DNA from: Sparassis latifolia
Taxonomy: Eukaryota > Basidiomycota > Agaricomycetes > Polyporales > Sparassidaceae
Reading direction: 5' to 3'
DNA: 64,000 nucleotides
Assembly (NCBI GenBank): GCA_018466975.1
Contig: CM031555.1
Coordinates: 1,550,001-1,614,000 of the forward strand
The position numbers and the translations under genes were made by a program. The notes below the pieces were generated by a model that saw only the letters and a list, made by a program, of their open reading frames with translations, ran no database searches and was not told the DNA's origin. Positions 34,562-44,619 of this stretch are shown here, in pieces; within the stretch, counting starts at the first letter, position 1; each line of letters starts with the position of its first letter.

Positions 34562-34578
34562 TAGTGGACCGGCTCACA
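34562..34578 (+). repeat. 3' LTR of element 1, right remnant
   Basis: 'TAGTGGACCGGCTCACA' equals the last 17 bp of the 5' LTR of element 1. It is followed by CTCAAG, the duplicated host target. Confidence 0.85.
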
Positions 34579-34912
34579 CTCAAGTGAAGCCTCCCTTTGG
34601 GTGGATTATTGAGCATCTCAAATCAAGCTTTTCTGAGGACATGAACTACCACTATGCACATCACACAGATCATTAGGCTACTTAGTTTTTTTATTTGGGG
34701 CAGAGAGAGACATAGATGACCTCCCCCGATGCAGGGACCTGGTGGTGACCTGGCCAGCTTCCCATTTCGGAGCAGACTGTGGGACATCCCAAGAGGCTGA
34801 ACATCAATCAGGTGTCCTTCAGATGGGATGCAGCCTGGCTGCCAGACCTTTCGACAGCTGGTATCTCGCAGACTCAGCCATGGAACAATTAGCCTGAACA
34901 GAGTTGGCGGTG

Positions 34913-35100
34913 TAATGCATGACAAGGACAATTCCTGATTTTAATTCCTATAAGCCTAAACTTCTAAAATATCTATATAGTCCCTTTTTTACACTTGCCA
35001 TTCAAAAATATTACACTGCTCTATAATTAAATACATATTTTGCTATATTACAATCTGTTATACTTTAGCATATACTATAACTAATCTTTGATCTACACTT
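34913..35100. repeat. 188-bp dispersed repeat, copy 2
   Basis: Same length and order as 8722-8909, with about ten substitutions by eye. The flanks differ from copy 1, so the borders are real on both sides. Confidence 0.75.
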
Positions 35101-36156
35101 TGGCAGCACTTGAGTCCATACTTGCTATTCAATGAGGCATGGCAATTTAAACTCCGACAAGAGGCAGAACAAGAGAGCAGCATGCCAGCAAGCATGACAA
35201 TCTGTGACCAATTCGGTGCTCTTGCATGCAAATGAGCCTCTTCAATACATTCCGTCTCGTATTCACACAACACTAATAAATAATAATTTTTTATTTAGCA
35301 AAGAAATCAGGAGTCACATAGAAGATACTACATATGTCCTGTATTCAACCTGAAGATGTTTAAAGAAAGACAGGCTCAGTTTGAAGGAGTGGTGACAGAG
35401 TTGCAATCATGATTGCATTACTGGGGTAACGATAGTAGTACACAATTTCACTTGTGAACAGAGATGCCGAAGGGATGCCGGTGATCCGGCCGTCATGCCG
35501 GCCGCGGGTTCCTGGCCGAAACAGTGAGTCTTGTCCGTGCAAGCATGAACATGGTCAGAAAACTAGTGTTCCTGAGTCTGTAAGTGCTACAGCGAGAGCG
35601 TTGAAGCTGTCTAGTATCCGGCGAACACATTTCAATGCCGCGTGGACAATATATAGGAGACCATAGGGTAGGGCCTGAGATTTTTCGCGTGGATTTGGAG
35701 GAATGGCTATAAGTCTGCATCTTTGTGGTGGATTTGACAGAGTCCAATGGGCATAGATACTTTTTAGACATTACAAGGGATGATACAATACATAACTCGA
35801 GTGAAATTTGGGCGTTACAGAGGATGTACTCCGGCTGAGGCAAACACGTCGCGTTATACCCGATCTACTCGGAGATCCCAACGTGCTTATGTAACTCCGA
35901 AATCGTGTACTACGGTGAAACCCCCTCAGCAGACTAGATGGACTGCCCATTCGCTTGTGGGCGGAAGAAAAGCTGATCACCCGCCAAGATTGATAGGAGA
36001 CTGCCTTCATTCACGTAGCATTCAGGTCCAACTGTCAGAGTACACATGATACGTATAGATCATAGACGTCAACAAGTAGCTTTTCGTGCCCAAGTTCATC
36101 AGTGAACGGTAGTAGCCCACGCATCAGTTCTGAATCAAATACACACTTCCAATCAC
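35101..36156. other. No gene recognised; downstream flank of terpene synthase copy 2
   Basis: Only short frames on both strands. I searched the minus strand for a last exon like that of copy 1 (residues starting YSILSATLEQW) and found none in the nearest few hundred bases. Confidence 0.45.
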
Positions 36157-37228
36157 CTCCTGAAGACGGTATCGCGGACTGCTGGTGTGGAAGCCGATAT
36201 ACCCACATGCAAAGTTCTCCCATGCTTCCCATGCTTCCCCTTCTCCGAGGATGCGTCTGATACGCCGCATCGCAGCTATCCCCTCTTGAATGACCTCATG
36301 AAGAACCTCGAGTGTGGATTTCCCTTCCGACACAGCGCGGTCTACAATGTAAGTCCCGGTCTCTCCCGAACTTTGCTCTTTGTAGAAGGAGAGAATGTCA
36401 CTAAGTCCGTACGTCAGTTTAAATTCATGGCTCATATTTCGCAGAGACTTACTTGCCGTGGTTTATGTAACGTATGGCATCACTGAAGAAGCTATTATCA
36501 GTAACACAAGTCACCATCACTGCGGCAGGTGCAAGACACGCACGGAATAGCTTGAATATATGCACGGACGTCTGGAAACCTGACTTTCTCCCAAATGAAG
36601 TAAGCGTAAGTTTCCGCCGCCCCGTCCTTCATCCTGCGGTACTCGACAAACGGTGCTCCTTCCGAGGATAGAGCCATTTCGTTTGTCTCATTCTGCAGGA
36701 TATTCGCATTCACAAACTCCAGCGAAGAGCTCACGATCGCGCTTGCAGCGAACCTCGGGTAGTGATTCCATATGCCACGAAGGATCTGTGTGAACGTCCT
36801 CTCCAAATTGGAGCCACTCTCAGTCGCTCCACCAGTGAACATGCGGGCAAATTCGCCAAAACGCGTCGCACCCAGAAATGCAGGGTCGTCTATAATAATC
36901 ACAATGAGATTGTAGAGCACGATCTGCACCTTCGTGTCGATGTTAGTGATGTGGTTGTAGGCCGTGGCAACCAATGTGATTGCGGTGACGATATGCGGTC
37001 CCAGGAGACTTACGTTGTCCCAACCGCGGACAACATCCCAAACGAGTGACTCGAGGTCGGGATCGCGCGAATAAGGGTGAATTGTGAGCTTGCTTCCGTC
37101 CAAAAATTCCTGGAGTGCTTGTCTGCAACCATCCAAGAGTTCATCCTAGAGAGACTTAGCACTTGGAAGGAAATGAGGTCCAGAATATTCACCTTGTTCA
37201 TCGTGGGAGAGGGTTTTGTAGCTGTCAT
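36124..37228 (-). CDS. Trichodiene-synthase-like sesquiterpene cyclase, copy 2 (3' end apparently lost)
   Basis: Paralogue of the gene at 1228. Exons 37193-37228, 36544-37145, 36453-36482 and 36157-36400 match copy 1 in length for the last three (602, 30, 244 nt) and in phase. The Asp-rich motif is 'IIIDDP'; the second metal motif is 'NDILSFYKEQ', again with the Asn codon split AA|T by an intron. 'SPRYRLQE' follows. In copy 1 an intron here leads to a 60-codon last exon; in copy 2 no such exon is found, and reading through adds about ten residues to a stop at 36124. The enzyme would lack its C-terminal helices, so activity is doubtful unless a distant exon exists. A TATATAG-like box lies near 37390. 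The first exon (MTATKPSPTMNK) is short and less certain. Confidence 0.8.
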
Positions 37229-37399
37229 TTTTGTTAATCGATGAATAGCCTAGAGGGAACATACGGGTCATCAAGACGAATACCATGCATAATGCCACAA
37301 CATACGGAATCCCTTCGCAGAGTGTAGAAGTTGCTGTCGGCTTGTCGAACCTGGCAGTGGGTCCGAAAGTTTGCCTAGGTCGGTGAGCTATATAAGAAA

Positions 37400-39393
37400 A
37401 TGAAAGAGAGCGTTCACTATCAAAGATCACGCCAAGAGAAAATCGGTATCGTACTGCGGCACTGTATTTGTTTACTGCGACCCCTTCCTATCAGGAGGCG
37501 TCGACGTCTGTCGTTCTAGTAACATCCACGAGATTGAGTTCCGGCGGCAAGTGTGTGTAGGTGCCACGGAATGTCAGAACCCTACAAATAGCCCGGGTGC
37601 CAGTGCGTAGACCGCTGAATCGTATAATAACTGTCACCGCTTTAACCAGATAACATTTTAAAACATACAGCACTGTCCAAAATTCGTCGAGATTTTGATA
37701 ATTGAAGGCGCCATTCCTAGCTAAATTCAACCCGATAGTCATTTTTGCCCCCGCCCCCGCTCGGACACTTGTGGAGTGGGAAGCCCGCGGACGGATATTG
37801 GTGAAAGACGCCTCCAAGGACTTGTATGCCGCCCAACTCGGACAGAGCAAAGCTAGCGAAAAATCAACTATGGATTTGAAGTTAGCTGTCATTCTGACAC
37901 GTACGATGGGGATCTCATACCCAGATATTCATCGAATTGCACCCCACTGAGCGCCCCCTAAACGCGGAGTACTGTGCGAGTCAGGCAACTGTTTTGAAGC
38001 TCGAATGTCGCTCCTGCTGGGTTATCACCGACATGCAGAACTAGCGTGGACACCACTTTTGTAGATGTTCATAAAAATCTTCAAGTGTCGCAGGAAGGAT
38101 TCCAAGTATATCGGCTGCCAGGTTCCTCAACATTTCCATTCGAGGCGTTCCTTTGTGTCAGATCGAGATCAGGGCGATCTCAAAATAGTTTCAACGGTTT
38201 TCAGCAGCTCACCTCATTTACCACAAATTAAAAATACACGCAAACTAGAACCATTAGGTATAGAAAGTCGAAGTCGAGCACAACGAGTGAGGCGAGGCTT
38301 TTCGGGCGGCTAATGGACGCCACCTGTACTCCGTCCGAGTCGGAGGCCTCTATCAAACTGCGCGGCTGGTAGACATATTACATATCAGCGGCGGTAGGGT
38401 GCAATTACCAATTACATAACTAGTGGCCAGAAAGTTGGTAAGTTGTGATGGTATAAAGATAACGAATCACCGGTCGGGCCACCGCGAGCAAGCTAGATAC
38501 TCCATGGCGAAAAGCGAAGCTTCGTAGCCGGGGTCGACGTCACAGATTGACCGGAGGGCAAGTCAAAACAGTTAGTGCTGCGGTAGAAAAACTCATTTAA
38601 AAGGTAACATGAATGATATTGCATTCATAACTAAGATTGATTATCAGAGGTGCTCACCGAGGCCTTGCTAACGTCTGGAGGTCTAGAAAGATGGAGCATA
38701 AGACAGTTGAAATTATCGCGCGGGAACGACGCTTTGATGCCGTTAAGGTAGGTAAGACCGGTGTATCAGGCCAGCGCATCTCCCCGGACGATTCTGGTGG
38801 ACAGTTTCTCTGGGAAACGTAAGGATTCAACGTTACGTTAAGACATATCTGGCGATAATGAATGGAGAAGTTGACAAGCGCAAGGCACTGATAGTAGCAT
38901 CGTTACAGCAAGCCTCCACCTCGAATGAAGCGCTGTGAAACTTTCGGCGAGCACTTCTAAAAAACCAAGTAAGGCAGACGTAGCGCATATCACAGGAGCG
39001 GAGACGATAAGAACCTTAGCGCCAAGGCTCAGCGATCAGCGATTCCGACCACTACGAAGTCTCGCATTAGTCTCGTATTAGTCTCGCGAATCGACCTCGA
39101 GACCCTGCTCCCGTACGGTCTAAGAAAATTCATTCAGAACAATGTCAACACATCCACTCGCTGTCACGACGTTCAAGATCAATGGAGCCTATTCATTGTG
39201 TTCCGCTGCTACTGGAAAAAATGACACATGTGGAGACATACCTGACAACCCGTCCGTTTCCTCTTTGCTATGCAACGCACATGAGCGCACTTCAGCGACG
39301 ACGAACAAATGAATTGCAAGATCTCCAAGTACTGCAAATGCTAACAAGAAGGTATCATACGGACGAGAAAAAAGATCAAACCAGACATAGCTC
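37400..39393. other. Gene-poor region, about 2 kb
   Basis: No frame has a recognisable domain or plausible introns. Composition is mixed, without tandem or inverted repeats that I could see. It separates terpene synthase copy 2 from the conserved gene block. Confidence 0.45.
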
Positions 39394-40669
39394 TCAAGCG
39401 ATCTTGTATTTCCCGTACTTCTTCTCCGGGTCATATACCTAGTCAATATGAGATAATGAGCGAACGCCTGCATAACTCAGATCGCAGTCACACACCTCCC
39501 ATCGAGATGCAGGGAATATATGCTTGTTTCGCTGGTAATAACTCCGTTCTACGACCTTCCCCGCGTGCGACTCGTCTTTCTCAATAGTGGCGTCGGCCAA
39601 GAGACGCACATCGTCGTGCACATCAAAGTTAAAAAGAGGTCCAGACTTTCCGCGGGCCTTGTTGACGATAAAGTCATAGAAAGTGTAGTGCTGGTGTTCA
39701 AGTAAGAAACCCGATATCCAGAGGAAGGAAAAACACCTACGTGTGGGATGATGAGATCCTCCTGAATACAGACGAAAACTACGTTAGTAGTCAGGCATGC
39801 ACATCAATTGCACAGTCCTCACCTTCACATACATCAGATTGTCGACGCTGACGCCTCTGAGTTCTGGGAATTGTTGTCTGCACTTCTCGAGGAAAGTGGA
39901 AATATCATCGCCTTTCTTGCACTATACAGCGGCGATAAGTGGTCCCCATGCATGCATCTACGTGATCAGGCCCTGCTCATTTCAAGCGCATATATTGGAC
40001 TTACCATGACACTCTTCCTGTGACCACTACCGTCCCAGAATGAATAAGTGATTTCGATGTCCTCTTGTTTCATTTCCTCCTGCTTCTTCAGCCACTCCTG
40101 ACGCAGCTCCTCTCTTTGTCGGCGCTCGGCCTCTTCGCGGTCACGGTCGGGCAGGAATGATGTATCTACGCCGGGGTTTTTGCGCGACTTTGCACGCTTG
40201 GCCGGTTGTTCTCCGTCCCCATTTCCGTTCGACGACGTAGCACCCTCCTCCTCCTCCTCGTCATCTATAGCAAACGACAGCGTCGATTTAGCAGTCTTCT
40301 TGCGCTTCTTAACCCGCTTCTGTTCATCCCTAAAGAATCCTCCTCGCTCTATAAGCAACCCGACAGCACAAATGGAGGATAATGCATGACATACTTCAGC
40401 TCGCTCGTCCGCGCTGCCTCACGAGCCTTCGCCTCCTCCAACTCCTTGCGCCTCTGCTGGAAGTCCTCCAGACGCACCAGCCCGACAGTACTCTTCTTCA
40501 GCGTGTCTTCCATAGAGTCATTCTGCCCGACGAAACGGTTGGAAGACGGGCGCGCCTTCTCCGTCTCGTTGATGAGGTTCTGCTTCTGCCGCTCGAACTC
40601 CTCTCGCATCTGGGTGCGCTGCTTCGCAAGCGCATCCTCACGGCGCCCCTCAGCTTTGCTGGTCGACAT
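39394..40669 (-). CDS. FAM50/XAP5 family nuclear protein
   Basis: Conserved nuclear protein of the XAP5 family, linked in plants to clock and RNA processing and in animals to the spliceosome. The N terminus has charged coiled-coil sequence ('[20 protein letters not shown]') and '[13 protein letters not shown]'. Next come a basic nuclear-localisation-like tract, an acidic tract and '[16 protein letters not shown]'. The C-terminal domain is clear: 'YVKEDLIIPHH', then '[20 protein letters not shown]', then '[20 protein letters not shown]'. The stop was set at 39394 by splicing [16 protein letters not shown]. It diverges from the uS13m gene with about 170 bp between starts. Confidence 0.9.
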
Positions 40670-40842
40670 CCGTGAACGCTGGTGAAAGCAGTAAGATGAG
40701 AACGTTGACGAAGTGTGGTTGTTGGCTGTGAGAAATTGTCGAAGTTCAAAAGCCGGTCGCGGGCGCGCTTGGTGTCCGTCACGTCACGTCCAGTCACCGC
40801 AATCACGTCGCGACAAAAGCTCTCGGAACCGACGAGCACGAC

Positions 40843-41393
40843 ATGGTCCACATCCTTGGCGTCCTGCTGCCCGACAGGCAGCTAGCAAAGGTGATCACCT
40901 CTCATTATATGACCCGCTGCACTGAACACTTACGCGCCCGAAGTTTGCCCTCACCCACTTCTACGGTGTCGGTCGCGGCACAGCAGCGAAGATCTGTGCT
41001 CGCGCGCAAGTACACAGCAGGTGTCGGGTCCGCAACCTCAATCCAGACCAGATTATCTCCCTAACCGCCTTCCTCTCCGCGCCCTCCGCCGCGGATCCGC
41101 TCCCCCCATACCCGGTCGCACCGCCAAGTTACGCCTTGGGCACCGCCAGCGTTGCGCCGCCGGTCGGGAACGTTGCGGCGGGCCCGCCAAAGGAGTCGGC
41201 GGGTGATAAACTGCGAAACATACGGATCATGAACGAGCTGCGATCAGAGATCCGGGACAACATCGCACACCAGCGCATGATTGGCAGCTACGTGGGGCGG
41301 CGGCATGCCATGGGGCTGCCGGTCAGAGGTCAGAACACACAGACCAACGCCAAGACGGCGAAGAAGCTCAACAGGATGGAGCGGTATGCTTGA
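40843..41393 (+). CDS. Mitochondrial small-subunit ribosomal protein uS13
   Basis: Two exons, 40843-40890 and 40944-41393, encode 165 residues. 'HILGVLLPDRQLAK' and 'ALTHFYGVGRGTAAKIC' are the uS13 N-terminal helix-two-turn-helix. 'LRSEIRDNIAHQRMIGSYVG' and 'RRHAMGLPVRGQNTQTNAKT' are the C-terminal rRNA-binding part. Bacterial-type features and size indicate the mitochondrial protein (yeast Sws2 equivalent). Between the halves sits an extra Pro/Ala-rich segment of roughly 40 residues not found in bacterial S13. No obvious cleavable targeting peptide precedes it; the mature-like start is normal for this family. Confidence 0.9.
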
Positions 41394-41533
41394 GCTGGTG
41401 GTGGATACCGTGTACCTCGCCATTCTCGAGACTCGTATACACCGCCATCGTCACGCTCGGAACCATATCCGTGTCGGATGGACAAGGTGTATCGAGTTAT
41501 AATACAGTGTAGTACAAAGTTCCACACACATGC

Positions 41534-42350
41534 TAATCGTCTCCTACCGGTACTTCCTCCTCCAGGTACTTCAGTAGTGTCACACGAATCTCTGTTGTCT
41601 CGTCTCCTCGTAGCACGTCTGACACGAAGTTGGCTTGTACCTGCATCTGGATCTACAAGGATATTTGTGAGCCTTCACGGCAACAGCGTGAAACGACAGC
41701 CAGTCTTACCATTTCCAACGCGCCTCTGAGTACACCACATAGTACGTTGCTGAACCACAGACCGCCTTCGAGCGCCTCCTCCGGAAGTTCCACAAACTCG
41801 GCAAGCGGGTTCTCGTCGAGAGTTAGAGTGAAGGACGACCCCGCAGTATTTGATTGTCCACTGCCTCGCGTTGGGGAAGGAGGGGGAGGTGAGGAATGTG
41901 TTACAGTAGGGGTTATGTTGAGAAATGCCTTGAACCCAACCTGTAGTAGAACCAGGATGAGATGTATTCAGAGACAAATCTGCTCATCGGTACGATAAAA
42001 CACCTACCTTCGCTACTACTTCTCCCGTCTCCCTAAAATCCGCACACCGACCGATGGAACTACGCGCGAGAAAGTCCTCAATCAGGCGCGTACCGATATT
42101 GTACCCCATCTTCTCCAGCTGTTTGTTGACTTCCGCGTAGTCTTCATAATCTTGGATGAGCTGCACAACAAGGGCGCCATATGTGAGCGCGAAGAGCTCT
42201 GCGTTCTACTTGTGTGTAAGTCAGTCTCGCACTGGCACTTGCGGAAATGCATGTTGGGCGGGCGTGAGCAAATGGACATACAATCTTTTCTGTCCTGCCT
42301 TTCCAGATATCCTCGCCGATGGCCTTGTATTGCTTGCTAGTCGTAGCCAT
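41534..42350 (-). CDS. BET3: TRAPP complex subunit Bet3 (TRAPPC3)
   Basis: Core subunit of the TRAPP tethering complexes that activate the Ypt1/Rab1 GTPase in ER-Golgi traffic. Exons encode '[20 protein letters not shown]', then '[20 protein letters not shown]' and '[20 protein letters not shown]', then '[20 protein letters not shown]'. After that comes '[10 protein letters not shown]', and the C-terminal part includes '[20 protein letters not shown]' and '[20 protein letters not shown]'. The invariant Cys that carries palmitate in Bet3 proteins is probably the one in 'IGRCADF'. An insertion of Ser/Pro/Thr-rich sequence sits between the halves. A MITE lies 72 bp upstream of the start. Confidence 0.88.
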
Positions 42351-42421
42351 GAGTATTTACGTATTCCGTTATCAGCGCGAGGGCGATCTATGGCAGAGGC
42401 GGGAGCAACTACAGTAGTTGC

Positions 42422-42813
42422 AGGACCCTAGAGCTTTGATCCGGCCATCTGTTTCGGGGGTCAGCAATATCCAATCTCGGGGATTTTTCACCTAACCTCC
42501 TGGAAAATTGGCCATTTTCAGGCCAAAATTGGATCGGACCTCTGCCAAAAATCGCCCAAAATCGTTCAAAAATCCCCAAAAATCGTGTCAAGGCGCGGGA
42601 ACCCAGCAGCGGGCCGACAGATGCCGACGCTGGCCCGACCTGAGCAAATTCGGGGATCGACATCGGACCTAAGGTCAAAATGGCCCTTTTCGGGGCTGTT
42701 TCGCACCAAACTTTTGACCACATTTTGGGGATTTGGGATCGAAAATTTTCCCTCCGGCGGCCCATTTTTCGGGGATCTTGGGATCAAAGCTCTGGGAGGA
42801 TTATCAGGGTCCT
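42422..42813. mobile_element. Non-autonomous hAT-like MITE
   Basis: A 392-bp non-coding block begins AGGACCCT and ends AGGGTCCT. It is bordered by the 8-bp direct repeat GTAGTTGC (42414-42421 and 42814-42821). Inside the ends an imperfect extension of the inverted repeat is visible ('AGAGCTTTGATCC' on both sides). Eight-base duplications are typical of hAT transposons. The interior is full of short words such as CAAAAATC and TTTTCGGGG. Confidence 0.85.
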
Positions 42814-42821
42814 GTAGTTGC

Positions 42822-43366
42822 ACGCAGGAGCCTTGAACCAAACTAGGCCAAGGTCCGTACGCGACAGAAATGAGAAGTAATATAATGTTGCCACCAGCTA
42901 CATGGCCAAAACAGAAAATCATTAGATGAAAAGGATAGAAAAGACATAAATATATACCCAAATACACATGGACCTCACGTGTTTCCAAATACCTGTATTT
43001 TGTAGGATCGGAAGGTATCCACTTCACTACACCCTCTTCATAGCTTATGGCAGTAGTATACACAGTACTGGAATATACTGCTGAAAACTCTGATTGCGTG
43101 ACCATCAGGTTTGTAAACGCTATCACGGCGATCGGAACTTCTGACGTGACATTGGCCGTCAGGTACCTGTGGCTCAGAAGGCGGGTTGGAAGACGTTCGG
43201 TCTTCTGAGCTACCGATTACTGCTGCTCTTTGTTTGGACCTTATAAGCACTTCCAGGTGTCATCCTCAACGGACCCATATTTCTGGCTGCTTCTATTATT
43301 TCACGGAAGAAGGCCAAAGGTAGGCCACCTCTCAGAATCGAAATTAAGATGGCTTATGGCTTCAAC
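42822..43366. other. No gene recognised
   Basis: A minus-strand frame encodes a hydrophobic stretch ('LCLFYPFHLMIFCFGHVAGG') but has no clear start context, introns or family. Probably non-coding flank of the truncated acyltransferase copy. Confidence 0.4.
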
Positions 43367-44410
43367 GCATTCTAGAGGCACTTGCGGCTTCATCCGTCAA
43401 GGTAGCTGCGCGAGACGTGGTGGCAACATGGAAAGTTTTGATCTCGCTTGGTGCAGCTCCATTGTTATACACATTCTATGCCATTCTCGCTACAGTAGTT
43501 GCCGTCAAAGCTCACGTTCCGTTTGCCTGGAGGATTTGGACCCCATTCCTAGTCATGATGATGTTACCGATGGTAGGATTTGCTGCATTGAAGTTTGGCG
43601 AAGCTGGGATGGACGTGTTGAAGTAAGCGGTGGTTCTGACCGGCAGCGCTACACGTCCGATTTCACGCACTGCAGATCGTTGAGACCGCTGGTTGTTGCG
43701 CTGGTGCCTGGACAACAGCGATCGCTCAACAGGTTGAAGGTGATGAGAGTCGAGGTTGCTAACGAGTTAATTGAGGTTATCAATGAATTCGTGCCCCAGC
43801 TATATGGAGAAAAGTTCGACGAGGCGAGTACTCTTGTTCATATCACAACTCTGTCGTTGGAGTCTGATATCCCTCAACCGAGTAGTGGCAGATCTTGATA
43901 CCGTCTGCCAGCGTTCCTCCTTCCGGAGAAGTAGGATGGGGCAAGAGCACCACTGCCGGAGTCGAAGCCCAGGGTAATTTGCTCAACCACCCCATGGTAA
44001 AATTCCTTCACCGAGCTGTGTTTGGCCAATTCTCACCTTTCTTGCAGACTTGGCTTGACGAACGTCTATTCGGCTGGAGCGCCACCGCCAAGCGCGGCAC
44101 GAGCGCTTGGGCTGGCACACCAACTCAAGAAATTAGCAGGGCTGCTACTCCGGATGGCTCAGATGAAGAGGAGGGTGACTACGACAACGTCTTGGGCTAC
44201 CTCGAGGGGAACACCCAGACGCTCCGTGCAAGATTTCGAAGTCATCAGAGTTCCTATGCAGATCTGCAGAGACTACGGAAGACTTCCAGCGCCAGTAATG
44301 CTCTTCGACCATTACCGGAGAAGAGGTTTCTCTGGAGACTGACGGATTGCACTTTCGACAGCGTACGAGGAAGTCGAGTCTATCTGACACTGTTCCTGTG
44401 TTGCGAATAG
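43367..44410 (+). pseudogene. 5'-truncated glycerol-3-phosphate O-acyltransferase (Gpt2/Sct1 type)
   Basis: Only the C-terminal part of the fungal ER acyltransferase, which makes lysophosphatidic acid, is present. 'EALAASSVKVAARDVVATWK' leads to two hydrophobic segments ('LLYTFYAILATVVAV' and 'FLVMMMLPMVGFAALKFGEA'), then 'SLRPLVVALVPGQQRSLNRL', 'ILIPSASVPP', 'NLLNHPM|TWLDERLFGW' and an acidic tail with 'GDYDNVLGYLEGNT'. Introns at 43624-43675 and 43999-44047 still have correct borders. One junction (FDE|W) would need a GC-AG intron. The catalytic acyltransferase motifs (HX4D and others), which lie in the missing N-terminal half, are absent, so the copy should be inactive. Confidence 0.8.
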
Positions 44411-44619
44411 GAAGGTTGGACAGGAGGGAGAGCTTCGAGGCGTAGTATGCATGCATCTCCTTCAGGACTCACGCGACGTATTTATTCTGTCTTGTCGGCC
44501 GTGCTTGACATGTATGTTGTGCAATACATTCATGATACTTCGACATGAGACGGCAGTCAGCTATACACAAAACCTACAGCACGACAGCACATGTGACGAT
44601 CACATATAGCGGCTCGAAT

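Larger units (their letters stand above)
22971..34578 (+). mobile_element. Outer Ty3/Gypsy chromovirus (element 1), interrupted by element 2 and a solo LTR
   Basis: The element runs from its 5' LTR (22971-23195) to the last piece of its 3' LTR (34562-34578). It is flanked by the perfect duplication CTCAAG at 22965-22970 and 34579-34584. Removing the nested element (28726-34561) and the solo LTR with its duplication (24325-24508) leaves about 5.6 kb, a normal Gypsy size. The order gag, protease, reverse transcriptase, RNase H, integrase, chromodomain fits a chromovirus. Many stops make it inactive. Confidence 0.88.

Noticed and set aside
43230..43898. 222-codon plus-strand frame over the acyltransferase fragment as a separate gene
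   Set aside because: It mixes an out-of-frame first part with the second acyltransferase exon; splicing at 43624-43675 explains the conserved pieces.
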